Shown here in pieces: positions 8,151 through 16,248 of a stretch of DNA of 50,837 nt. Positions within the stretch are counted from its first letter, which is position 1, and each line of letters begins with the position of its first letter. This DNA comes from Hyphomicrobiaceae bacterium (GTDB lineage: Bacteria; Pseudomonadota; Alphaproteobacteria; Rhizobiales; Hyphomicrobiaceae), in assembly GCA_021775735.1 (NCBI GenBank), contig JAJFHG010000014.1, forward strand, positions 1 to 50,837. Reading direction: 5' to 3'. The translations under genes were made by a program, and so were the position numbers. The notes beneath the pieces were generated by a model. The model was not told where the DNA came from and made no database searches. It was given only the letters and a program-made list of their open reading frames with translations.

Positions 8151-9455
8151 TTAGGGTTGATACGCTTTGCATGTGGATTCGGGTTTATCAAAACCCAGTG
8201 TATCGAGTTCTGAAAACTGATGTAGAAATTCTGGTTGTGGGGAAACCGTGACGTGCAGGTTTGGTGTCACCAAAATCACCGGTTGGCGCAACTGACCATT
8301 CCAGTCGCGAAATGTAAGTTTTTGCCCTTTAAACGCCGCCAATTCAAAGTCTTTTGAGCGAATATAGCTAATCAATTTTTCAGGAGCGTTACTCCGTGTG
8401 CGGCTGGCCGCTTCTCCAACGGTGCGCACAGCCATCCAAACATCATAATCCAGCTCCCGCATATTGCGCTTGTTCATGCGCTTAAAGCGGTTTTGGAATT
8501 GCGTGCCACCCCAAAGTTCAACAGCCGCGTGCCAACTCGCTGGAGAAAGACCTGCTGAGCCAACCACAGGGCGCGCGTCCCATGTGCGGTAGGGGAAATA
8601 GTCACCAAAAAGCTGCCCTTCATCGGCAACAACGACAACATCGTGGCGTGGCGCTTTTTGAGTAAATTTTGGTATTTGTTTTTGGATTTGTTCGTATCCG
8701 CCGTCAGAGCGTCGGCTGCCTGGATTATATTCAAAGATGCGTTCTTCAACGATTTTCTGACGGAAGCGTTTGGCGGTGCGTTTGATGGCATTAGCCCAAA
8801 GTGTGTCTCGTTTGGTTGAGCCAGTTACCAAGAACCATTTGCTCCATCGTTTCCACGTTAAATATTGGCCAAGTGCGTCTGCCAACATGGCGCGCGAGGG
8901 GGCCGTGTGGAGGATATTTGCGCGGCAGTCACCATTGCGTAAGTCATCATCATGTGAGCCCGCGTTTAATATGATGGCCTTCTTGCCTTTGAGCGCGTCA
9001 GCCAGTTTTACGAGAACATCTGCATCTAAGTCCGCGACAACCATGCCAACGCCAGCGTCCACACGGGCGACGGTGTCAGCGATCAATGCGTCTGGTTTGT
9101 TATTTTTCAGTTCTTCAAGCGTAAATTTCTGCTTGAGGAAATGGCCTGTCGTGTTGTTATCGGAAATCGCAAGTTTTGCACCACCAAGGCCGTCATCGGC
9201 AGGGCGTTGGTGTAACAGTGAAAGTGGCGGCAACAGGTCTCTTTTTTGCCGAACCAATAAAATGGGAATTTCTTGAACGTCGTGGGTTGGCTTTTTGACA
9301 ACCTTGGTCTTGGACTTGGCTTTGGGAGTTGCATCAGGTGGCGCTTGTACACCGCTATCACCGGCAAAAGCTGCAGTTACAGGCAAGGTGCAAATCACGA
9401 GAGAAAGCACAATTGCAGCTATCAAACCGCCTTCGCTTTTTCCAACCCGGATCAC
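8151..9455 (-). CDS. Substrate-binding protein of the PQQ-dependent dehydrogenase ABC system (PedA1/LutA-like)
   Basis: A 434-aa exported protein. The GTG start at 9455 sits 7 nt behind a perfect AGGAGG, which decides it. A signal peptide (about residues 1-32) is followed by a Pro/Lys-rich stretch and then a two-lobe periplasmic binding fold of the Leu/Ile/Val-binding type, with segments such as VGMVVADLDADVLVKLAD and WSKWFLVTGSTKRD. It matches the family of putative substrate-binding proteins of the PQQ alcohol dehydrogenase ABC system (TIGR03863 type). It is the first gene of the minus-strand operon. The ligand is unknown; lanthanide or metallophore is the working guess from ped/lut genetics. 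Confidence 0.82.
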   Translation of the reverse strand: MIRVGKSEGGLIAAIVLSLVICTLPVTAAFAGDSGVQAPPDATPKAKSKTKVVKKPTHDVQEIPILLVRQKRDLLPPLSLLHQRPADDGLGGAKLAISDNNTTGHFLKQKFTLEELKNNKPDALIADTVARVDAGVGMVVADLDADVLVKLADALKGKKAIILNAGSHDDDLRNGDCRANILHTAPSRAMLADALGQYLTWKRWSKWFLVTGSTKRDTLWANAIKRTAKRFRQKIVEERIFEYNPGSRRSDGGYEQIQKQIPKFTQKAPRHDVVVVADEGQLFGDYFPYRTWDARPVVGSAGLSPASWHAAVELWGGTQFQNRFKRMNKRNMRELDYDVWMAVRTVGEAASRTRSNAPEKLISYIRSKDFELAAFKGQKLTFRDWNGQLRQPVILVTPNLHVTVSPQPEFLHQFSELDTLGFDKPESTCKAYQP

Positions 9456-9634
9456 GCATTAACCTCCTAAGCCACTGTTTAATAATCACTATTTTGCGCT
9501 TCTTAAGCGCCGTAACGGCCAAACTATGCCTAAGTTTTGTGGTGTTACTATGTTTCATTGTTAGATCGCACTCGGAGCCCTCCTGTCAAGAAAGGGAAAT
9601 TGTCCTCGCGAAGAGTTGAGCGGGCGTGATGGAC

Positions 9635-9660
9635 TGGATTGTCGCTTCTGGACCAATCCA
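9635..9660. promoter_or_regulatory. Inverted repeat in the divergent promoter region
   Basis: The 292-bp space between the divergent 434-aa binding protein and the DUF3280-like gene contains TGGATTG, 12 nt, CAATCCA, a perfect 7-bp dyad about 90 nt upstream of the rightward gene. It looks like an operator for a dimeric regulator. No regulator gene is in the window, so this is a candidate only. Confidence 0.35.
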
Positions 9661-9747
9661 AGGCATAACAGTGAGCGTTATGATATGTAGCAGAGCGCGC
9701 GGTCGCAAAAGACGACGCTGCGCCATGCTTTCTTGCAGGAGACGTTA

Positions 9748-10269
9748 ATGATCGCGCGCATTGTTACAGTTCTTTGTGCCCTCACGATGGGAGCGACGAT
9801 GCTACAAGCAGCGCCGAAGACAGCGGTATTTCCGTTTGAGTTGAGCGTGCCCGCGCTTCATCCTGATGATTTGATGTTTGGCACGACGATTAAGCCGGAA
9901 GAGGAAGAGCGGCTCAAGGTGGTCACCAAGGAGTTGCGGAGCTTGTTGGCAGCAACGGGCGAATTCGCGGTTGCTGATCTGTCTTCTATTGAGAAAGAAA
10001 TCGAAGAAAAATCGCCATTGCATGAATGCAATGGTTGCGAAAGTGATCTTTCCAAAAAGATTGGCGCTGAGCTTGCCGTGTTGCCGCTGTTGCAAAAATC
10101 ATCGGATACGTTGTTAAACCTCACAATTGCCGTGCAAGATGTGGCATCGGGCCGATTGACTAAAAGGGAGACGGTTGTCATCCAAGGCAACACAGAAGAA
10201 TCCTGGGTGCGGGCTGTTAGATGGCTGGTGAAACGCAGGCTTGTCAAAAAAAAAGAAAACAAAGAATAA
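9748..10269 (+). CDS. DUF3280/DUF2380-like secreted protein
   Basis: A 173-aa exported protein starting at ATG 9748 behind CAGGAGAC; a TTG in frame at 9733 is unlikely. After the signal peptide (cut near LQA-APK) it has the KTAVFPFEL opening of DUF2380/DUF3280-type proteins, which resemble the nucleotide-free domain used to sum periplasmic factors, and a CNGC pair at about residue 97 that could form a disulfide or bind metal. The C-terminus is very basic (KKKENKE). It ends 13 nt before the next start and probably forms one operon with the following ABC importer. Function unknown. Confidence 0.6.
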   Translation: MIARIVTVLCALTMGATMLQAAPKTAVFPFELSVPALHPDDLMFGTTIKPEEEERLKVVTKELRSLLAATGEFAVADLSSIEKEIEEKSPLHECNGCESDLSKKIGAELAVLPLLQKSSDTLLNLTIAVQDVASGRLTKRETVVIQGNTEESWVRAVRWLVKRRLVKKKENKE

Positions 10270-10282
10270 TAGGCAGGAAACA

Positions 10283-11266
10283 ATGAAGCGGCGCACTTTT
10301 CTCACTGGCTCTGCATGTTTGACGGCGGGCAGCTTGTTGCCTGCTTGTGGTAGGGCGGGCAAATCAGGTGGCTTGCGTCTTGCGACAGTTAAATATGGTT
10401 CGCTCAATTGGCTTGTGCAGACCATTTTGCGCAACAAGCTTGATCAACAAGCAAACTTAAAGCTTGATATTCTGGAGGTGGCGAACAATCAGGGCGGCCC
10501 CGTCGCTCTGCTTTCCAACGAAGCTGACCTGGTGGTGAGCGATTGGACCTGGGCCATGCGCCAGCGATCCCTGGGTGAAAACTTGTTGTTTTCTCCCTAT
10601 TCGCAAACACTTGGTGCGGTGATGGTGCGCAAGGGTGGGCCGATAACAAATCTGGCGGATTTTAAAGGTAAGCGCCTTGGTGTTGCAGGATCTTCAATTG
10701 ATAAAAGCTGGCTTTTGTTGCGCGCCTACGCCCGCAAAGTGACCGGCACGGATATGGCGGAGCTGGCAGAGCCCGTTTTTGGGTCACCGCCATTGCTATC
10801 AGAGGAGTTTCGTAATGGCCGTCTGGACGGTGTTCTTAATTTTTGGACCTACACTGCGCGTCTGATTGGTGAAGGGCACACGCGCTTGGTTGGGATGCAA
10901 GAAATACTGGCCGGACTTGGCGTCTCTCCTGTTCCTTCGCTGGTCGGCTTTGTCTGGAAAGAGGAAACAAACGTCAAGAAGGGTGCTGAAATCAATACCT
11001 TCTTTAAGGTGGTGCATGAGGCCAACCAGGTTTTGGCGACGTCCGATGCAGCTTGGGACGACATCCGAAATTTGGTTAGGCCAAAAACAGATGCTGAATT
11101 TGCAGCCATCAAGGCTGCGTACCGCGCTGGGATACCGAGCCCCTGGTCACCTGAGCAGACAGATTCAGCTAAACAGTTGTTTGACTTGTTGGTCGCGCTT
11201 GGTGAAAAAAAATTGGTCGGACATGGTACCAAATTTGATCCCAAATTGTTTCATGTTGTCAGTTAA
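10283..11266 (+). CDS. NitT/TauT-type ABC substrate-binding lipoprotein
   Basis: A 327-aa protein; ATG 10283 is preceded by AGGCAGGAAA and gives MKRRTFLTG, a twin-Arg-like start, then a lipobox ending LPAC. The frame is open back to 10241, inside the previous gene, but the lipoprotein signal supports the later start. The body is of the SsuA/TauA/NitT periplasmic-binding class: LATVKYGSLNW, the NEADLVVSDW substrate lobe, and KGKRLGVAGSS. Members bind sulfonates, nitrate, thiamine precursors and similar small molecules. The ligand cannot be read from sequence. The place next to Xox and PQQ genes makes a link to C1 metabolism possible. Confidence 0.78.
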   Translation: MKRRTFLTGSACLTAGSLLPACGRAGKSGGLRLATVKYGSLNWLVQTILRNKLDQQANLKLDILEVANNQGGPVALLSNEADLVVSDWTWAMRQRSLGENLLFSPYSQTLGAVMVRKGGPITNLADFKGKRLGVAGSSIDKSWLLLRAYARKVTGTDMAELAEPVFGSPPLLSEEFRNGRLDGVLNFWTYTARLIGEGHTRLVGMQEILAGLGVSPVPSLVGFVWKEETNVKKGAEINTFFKVVHEANQVLATSDAAWDDIRNLVRPKTDAEFAAIKAAYRAGIPSPWSPEQTDSAKQLFDLLVALGEKKLVGHGTKFDPKLFHVVS

Positions 11267-11314
11267 CCCAAGTCTTTGGTTCCAATCCTACACTAGGCAC
11301 GGCACAGGATAATC

Positions 11315-12073
11315 ATGTTGGAAACGTTAGCCAATAAGCGCGCCGTCTGGTCATTGGGCTCACTGATTGTTCTGCTGATTTTCTGGCACGTGGCTGCCGA
11401 GCTGTTGCAGCACCGTCATTTGCCGACACCGGTCGCGGTTTTTGAAACCTTCCTGCGAGAAGTGCGATCTGGCGATCTCATTTACCATGTCTGGGTAACC
11501 CTGATCCGGGTTGTCATCAGTTTCATTGTTGCCATGCTCATCGGGTCTGCAATCGGTCTCGTCATGGGCCGTATGGAAACGGTCAATCGATTTTTTGATA
11601 GCTGGTTGATCTTCTTTCTTAACCTGCCGGCACTGGTGATTATTGTGCTGTGTTATGTTTGGTTTGGGCTCAATGACATGGCCGCCATCATTGCTGTTGC
11701 CATTAATAAGATCCCCAATGTCGCGGTCACCGTGCGTGAAGGCGCCCGTGCGTTGTCGCGCGATCTGACAGAAATGGCTGAGATCTACAGCTTTGGCCGA
11801 ACAAAAACGTTGCGCCACGTCATCCTGCCACAGATGGCGCCGTTTTTCGCAGCGGCAGCACGAACCGGCTTATCGCTCATTTGGAAGATTGTGCTGGTCG
11901 TTGAATTGTTTGGCCTCTCTGCAGGTGTTGGGGTTCGCATCAATGAAGCCTATCACTTGTTTGATGTGCCCATGATCTTGGCGTATGCCATCGCTTTTAT
12001 AGTTGTGGTGCAGTTGATTGAGATGTTCGTGTTGCAACCAATAGAGGCACGGGTGAACCGATGGCGCAGGTAA
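11315..12073 (+). CDS. NitT/TauT-type ABC permease
   Basis: A 252-aa inner-membrane protein with about six membrane segments and the binding-protein-dependent transport EAA loop (EMAEIYSFGRTKTLRHVILPQMAP), where the ATPase docks. It begins 48 nt after the binding-protein gene and overlaps the ATPase gene by 13 nt, so the three form one import system. Resemblance is to SsuC/TauC permeases. Confidence 0.85.
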   Translation: MLETLANKRAVWSLGSLIVLLIFWHVAAELLQHRHLPTPVAVFETFLREVRSGDLIYHVWVTLIRVVISFIVAMLIGSAIGLVMGRMETVNRFFDSWLIFFLNLPALVIIVLCYVWFGLNDMAAIIAVAINKIPNVAVTVREGARALSRDLTEMAEIYSFGRTKTLRHVILPQMAPFFAAAARTGLSLIWKIVLVVELFGLSAGVGVRINEAYHLFDVPMILAYAIAFIVVVQLIEMFVLQPIEARVNRWRR

Positions 12074-12789
12074 GCACAGCCCTTGAGGTCGAGGTTTTGT
12101 CCAAGACATTTCCAGCCGTTGCCAAACGGTCGGCGAACCGTGTCTTGGAAAATATCAAGCTGGCAATTGAGCCGGAGTCTTTTGTGGTCCTGACAGGGCC
12201 ATCAGGCTGCGGGAAATCCACGTTATTGAATATTATTGCTGGACTGGATGATGACTTTGATGGCGAAGTACGTTTTCAAAGCCTCGATGCCCGGCGCGCA
12301 TATATTTTCCAATCTCCTCGGCTCTTGCCATGGCGAACAATCGAAGAAAATATCTTGTTGCCGCTAAAAGATGATGATCCCCGTCGTGCCAAGGTTCCCG
12401 CAATGCTGGAGCGTGTCGGGCTGGCAGAAGCAGCAGATGCCTATCCTGAGCGGGTTTCGCTTGGCATGCAGCGCCGTGCGTCTCTGGCACGTGGTTTTAT
12501 CCTCGAACCCGATATTTTGTTAATGGATGAGCCGTTTGTGTCGTTGGACGACCCAACCGCTCAGGACCTGCGCAAATTGCTGATTGATCTTTACAAGCGT
12601 CGCCCCACGACAATCTTATTTGTGACCCATGATCGCTCTGAAGCTGTAATGCTTGGGACCCGTATCTTGCGATTAGATGGCGGGTCTGCAACTATTGTGC
12701 AAGATGAAGTTGTGCAGCTGAGATCGCAAGACCGGTCTGATCCAGGCAAAGTGCGGGCCGAACGCGCGCGTATCTTTGCTGACGTTTGA
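12061..12789 (+). CDS. NitT/TauT-type ABC ATPase with an atypical signature motif
   Basis: A 242-aa ATPase with Walker A TGPSGCGKST, Q-loop in YIFQSPRLLPW, Walker B ILLMDEPFVSLD and H-loop LFVTHDRSEA, as in SsuB/TauB proteins. The signature LSGGQ is altered to SLGMQ in PERVSLGMQRRASLARGF. The Gly and Gln are kept, so activity is likely, but the change is unusual. Translation is coupled to the permease through a 13-nt overlap. It completes the second ABC system of the window. Confidence 0.85.
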   Translation: MAQVSTALEVEVLSKTFPAVAKRSANRVLENIKLAIEPESFVVLTGPSGCGKSTLLNIIAGLDDDFDGEVRFQSLDARRAYIFQSPRLLPWRTIEENILLPLKDDDPRRAKVPAMLERVGLAEAADAYPERVSLGMQRRASLARGFILEPDILLMDEPFVSLDDPTAQDLRKLLIDLYKRRPTTILFVTHDRSEAVMLGTRILRLDGGSATIVQDEVVQLRSQDRSDPGKVRAERARIFADV

Positions 12790-12805
12790 GCGCGAGCGCC
12801 CCTGA

Positions 12806-13552
12806 ATGTTTCCATCACAATCCGCAATTCGCTTTCTGGCCAGCGTTAGAAGTGTTCCTGAAGCGGTCAATGCGGCGTCCCACGGCGCCGACATTATAGA
12901 TTGCAAAGACCCTCATGCTGGTGCCCTAGGCGCCCTTGATGCTGTCACCATTGCAGCTATTCGTGGTGCCGTGCCAGCCCATATCCCTGTGAGTGCGACG
13001 GTTGGTGATGATGCAGTGTCCGCGCCTGATCTCACAAAACGGGTCGCGCGCGCCGCGTCAGCAGGTGCAGATTTTGTGAAAATTGGTTTTGAAAAGCAAG
13101 TTTCCTGGCAATCCCCTCTGGACGCACTGATGCGCGAAAGTTGTGGCAATTGTCAGCTTGTTGGTGTGCTTATCGCGGATCGAGGTCTTGACCTGGCGCT
13201 TATTAACGCGTTTTCCAAAGCCGGATTTGCAGGTGTATTGCTAGATACCGCCGACAAAACAGCCGGAGCATTACCGGATGTTGTTAACCCGCTGATGCTT
13301 TCGACATTTGTGAAAACTGCACACGAGAATGGCTTGTTTGCAGGTCTTGCTGGTGCACTGCGCGCGCATCACGTTGCAGGTCTCGCTGCTTTTAATCCTG
13401 ATATTTTGGGGTTTCGCGGCGCATTGTGCCACAATAATGGGCGCCAAAACGAATTGGAGCCTACCGCAGTCGCAGCGCTGCGTGCACAAATTGATGCGAC
13501 GCAAACAGAGACATCAACAGCCACTAAATCTCTAGAGGTTACTCCGTTATGA
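12806..13552 (+). CDS. mfnB: (5-formylfuran-3-yl)methyl phosphate synthase, MfnB (DUF556)
   Basis: A 248-aa TIM-barrel enzyme. It makes the furan phosphate precursor of methanofuran/methylofuran from two glyceraldehyde 3-phosphates. The family shows in FLASVRSVPEAVNAASHGADIIDCKDP at the N-terminus (Lys in the DCKDP motif), SATVGD, and ADFVKIGFE, which carries the Schiff-base-type Lys region. It starts 16 nt after the ABC ATPase stop and its stop overlaps the next start (ATGA). Bacterial copies occur in methylotrophs that use H4MPT-linked formaldehyde oxidation, and the neighbours agree. Confidence 0.88.
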   Translation: MFPSQSAIRFLASVRSVPEAVNAASHGADIIDCKDPHAGALGALDAVTIAAIRGAVPAHIPVSATVGDDAVSAPDLTKRVARAASAGADFVKIGFEKQVSWQSPLDALMRESCGNCQLVGVLIADRGLDLALINAFSKAGFAGVLLDTADKTAGALPDVVNPLMLSTFVKTAHENGLFAGLAGALRAHHVAGLAAFNPDILGFRGALCHNNGRQNELEPTAVAALRAQIDATQTETSTATKSLEVTPL

Positions 13553-13971
13553 CAACTGGTCGTGTCAATCCGACACACTCATCTTCAACGCAATGCGCAA
13601 ACCAACATCAAGACCGTCCGGACTGTATCTTTGTGCGTGACTATGTCATTGATTGTAATATTGGTGTATACGCAGAAGAAAAAGGTGTAACACAAAAGGT
13701 AAGACTGTCGATTGACGCTGCGTTGCGCTCTAACATTCGAGCAACACGTGACGAAATGGAGGAAGTTCCGTCTTACACGGATATCCTTGATGCCATTGAG
13801 GCGATTACATCGCGTGGACACATCAATCTGGTAGAGACCTTCGCTGAACAGATTGCAGAAAGTTGCCTGAAAGATCCGCGAATAGTGTCCATTTTTGTTC
13901 GCATTGAGAAGTTAGAACGTGGGCCAGTACGCGGCGTAGAAATTACGAGACCAAGACCTGAGCATGGATAA
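13549..13971 (+). CDS. folB: Dihydroneopterin aldolase-type protein (FolB family)
   Basis: A 140-aa enzyme of the T-fold. FolB cleaves dihydroneopterin to 6-hydroxymethyl-dihydropterin. DCIFVRDYVIDCNIGVYAEE is the usual N-terminal strand pattern and SRGHINLVETFAEQIAESCL the conserved helix with the catalytic Glu. An extra tail of about 25 residues precedes the fold. It overlaps mfnB (4 nt) and mfnE (8 nt), so it is translated with methylofuran genes; its pterin product probably feeds H4MPT as well as or instead of folate. Confidence 0.85.
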   Translation: MTTGRVNPTHSSSTQCANQHQDRPDCIFVRDYVIDCNIGVYAEEKGVTQKVRLSIDAALRSNIRATRDEMEEVPSYTDILDAIEAITSRGHINLVETFAEQIAESCLKDPRIVSIFVRIEKLERGPVRGVEITRPRPEHG

Positions 13972-14677
13972 TCATCGCCCAAGACAGCCAAACACAGTGA
14001 AAGACGACATCGCCGTCGTTAAGCTGGGTGGAAGTTTGATCAAAAGCGGTGATATCGCCTCGGTTCTCAAGCTGGTTGTTAAGGCGCGTGTGCCTGTGGT
14101 GATTGTTGCGGGCGGCGGTGGCTTTGCAGACGAAGTGCGTCGTTTGCAGCCTGGGCTTCATTTGTCTGACAAGGCAGCCCACCGCATGGCCATCTTGGCA
14201 ATGCACCAAAATGCGCTTGCTTTAGCTGACCTGCAGCCTGAACTTAAACCGGTTGAAACGATTTCTGAAATGCGCCTGGCGTTGAGAGCGGGGCGTGTCC
14301 CGATCTGGCTACCACTGAAAATGTGTGATCGTGATCGCGCGATAGCAGAAGATTGGACGATAACTTCTGACGGCTTGGCGGCGCGCTTGGCAGAACGGCT
14401 TGGCGATTGTGATCTGTTGGTGTTTAAATCACGCTCTGTTCCCGCTAAAGCAGATGTTCATGCTCTTGTGGCAGCAGGTGTCGTTGACCCATCCTTCGCT
14501 GAGATTGTAACCCGTGCAGATCTTGGCTGGCGGATTTTTGGTCCTGGCGAAGAACAGGCGTTCGCATCGCGTGTTTTGGTGCTCCGACAACACGCAACCT
14601 ATGTTGGCAAGGCTTATGACCATTCTGTCGTGTATCGCAAAACAACACGATTGCGCCGTGCAATGGCGCGCCGCTAG
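13964..14677 (+). CDS. mfnE: Amino-acid-kinase-family enzyme, MfnE-like (aminomethylfuran phosphate kinase)
   Basis: A 237-aa kinase of the aspartate/glutamate/uridylate kinase fold. VVKLGGSLIKSGDI (phosphate loop) and VVIVAGGGGFADEVRRL are the nucleotide-site segments. In methanofuran synthesis MfnE phosphorylates aminomethylfuran phosphate to the diphosphate. The assignment to MfnE rests on fold, size and linkage to mfnB and mfnF. The start ATG at 13964 overlaps the end of folB by 8 nt. Confidence 0.82.
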   Translation: MDNHRPRQPNTVKDDIAVVKLGGSLIKSGDIASVLKLVVKARVPVVIVAGGGGFADEVRRLQPGLHLSDKAAHRMAILAMHQNALALADLQPELKPVETISEMRLALRAGRVPIWLPLKMCDRDRAIAEDWTITSDGLAARLAERLGDCDLLVFKSRSVPAKADVHALVAAGVVDPSFAEIVTRADLGWRIFGPGEEQAFASRVLVLRQHATYVGKAYDHSVVYRKTTRLRRAMARR

Positions 14678-14746
14678 TTTGGGCGTGCAAGTCTTAAGTC
14701 TGAGACCGAACACTTCTCATACAATGACAGCGGAGACGTGGCTTTA

Positions 14747-16210
14747 ATGGCTGACAAGCTGCTGTTTCTTACAGGCCATCTTGCCGAACGGCGTCTCACA
14801 GAGATTGTCGACGGATTGGCGCACAAAAAGGCTTCGTGGCGTGTACATAATCTTGGCATCAAAGTCGCTGCTTTGATGACCGAGGCGATCGTAGAAAAGC
14901 GTTTGCCCGGACCAATAGAGGCCGACAGGGTCATTGTCCCGGGCAGATCACGCATGAACCTTGATCGTCTTTCCGGCCATTATGGTGTTGCCTTTGAGCG
15001 TGGGCCCGATGAATTGATTGATCTGCCGCAGTATCTCGGTAAGGGCGGCCAGCCGCCAGATTTTTCCAAGCATGATGTGCGGATTTTTGCTGAGATTGTC
15101 GAAGCGCCTGGCCTTTCGATTGACGCCATGCTGGCGCGTGCCGAGCTCTATCGCATGCAGGGTGGTGATGTCATTGATATAGGCTGTCAGCCTGACGTTG
15201 CGTTTCCTCATCTTGAAGAGATGGTGGATGCGCTGAAGACGGCGGGGCACAGGGTCAGTGTTGATTCAGGAAACCCGGATGAATTGCGCCGAGGCGCGCA
15301 GGCAGGCGCTGATTTTGTGCTGAGCTTGGATGAAACCAATCTTGATCTGATTGCAGGAACGGCGTGTGTGCCTGTGCTGGTGCCTAAACCCCATGGCGAT
15401 CTCAAATCCCTGGTCCGTGCGATTGATAAAGCTCAGAGTATGGGTCTGAAAGGTGTGATGGCCGATCCAATTCTGGATCCGATCCATTTTGGTTTCACCA
15501 AATCTCTTGAACGTTATGCAGAGTTGCGCCGGCTGCGCCCCAAGGCCGAGATGCTCATGGGTACTGGCAACCTGACCGAGTTGACAGATGCTGACAGTCA
15601 GGGCGTAACAGCCGTGTTGCTTGGCGTGTGTTCGGAACTTAACATTCGCAATGTGCTCGTTGTGCAGGTCTCCCCACATACCAGGCGCACGGTGGCCGAA
15701 CATGATGCGGCGCGGCGTTTAATGTATCGGGCCAAAACGGATCAAAGCCTACCCAAGGGATACGGTGGCCAGCTGGTCTCTCTGCATGACGTAAAACCTT
15801 ATGCCCATAGCCTGGCTGACATTAAAGAGTTGGCCAGACAGATTAAGGACAGGAATTTTCGCATCGCGGTGTCAAAGGACGGTGTCCATATTTATAACCG
15901 CGATGGTCATCATGTTGCTCACGACCCGTTTGCGTTGTACCCGAAATTGAACGTCGATGATGATGGTAGTCATGCGTTCTACTTGGGCTACGAACTGGCA
16001 AAGGCAGAGATCGCAGCGACGCTTGGTAAAAGGTATGCGCAAGACAACCCACTTGATTGGGCTGTTGCAGCCGATAACAAGCCTGAAGATTTAACCCGTC
16101 ACGCGCCCGCCGGCGCGACGCTGAAGGCCAAAAAAGCCAAAACGCGCAAAACAAAAGCAACCTCAAGCCAGGAACTAAAAGCGAAACCCAAACCGAAACG
16201 TAGTAGCTAG
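14747..16210 (+). CDS. Dihydropteroate-synthase-like H4MPT biosynthesis protein (DUF6513 + pterin-binding domain)
   Basis: A 487-aa protein. ATG 14747 is preferred over the GTG at 14738 because CGGAG (14731-14735) is spaced better to it. The first ~140 residues (KLLFLTGHLAERRLTEIVDGL and IVPGRSRMNLDRL) match a domain found only in methylotroph and archaeal versions; residues about 150-330 form a TIM barrel of pterin-binding type with GDVIDIGCQPD and SVDSGNPDEL. The likely reaction joins hydroxymethylpterin diphosphate to beta-RFA-P. The basic tail after residue 450, rich in Lys, Ala and Thr, is poorly conserved in kind. Reaction inferred from family and linkage. Confidence 0.8.
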   Translation: MADKLLFLTGHLAERRLTEIVDGLAHKKASWRVHNLGIKVAALMTEAIVEKRLPGPIEADRVIVPGRSRMNLDRLSGHYGVAFERGPDELIDLPQYLGKGGQPPDFSKHDVRIFAEIVEAPGLSIDAMLARAELYRMQGGDVIDIGCQPDVAFPHLEEMVDALKTAGHRVSVDSGNPDELRRGAQAGADFVLSLDETNLDLIAGTACVPVLVPKPHGDLKSLVRAIDKAQSMGLKGVMADPILDPIHFGFTKSLERYAELRRLRPKAEMLMGTGNLTELTDADSQGVTAVLLGVCSELNIRNVLVVQVSPHTRRTVAEHDAARRLMYRAKTDQSLPKGYGGQLVSLHDVKPYAHSLADIKELARQIKDRNFRIAVSKDGVHIYNRDGHHVAHDPFALYPKLNVDDDGSHAFYLGYELAKAEIAATLGKRYAQDNPLDWAVAADNKPEDLTRHAPAGATLKAKKAKTRKTKATSSQELKAKPKPKRSS

Positions 16211-16248
16211 AGTGCCCGTAGAGCTTGCACGAAGAAAGACCACCGATT

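Noticed and set aside
1-12789. A lanmodulin-like EF-hand protein
   Set aside because: I looked for a small exported protein with several DxDxD loops on either strand near the xox and ABC genes and found none.
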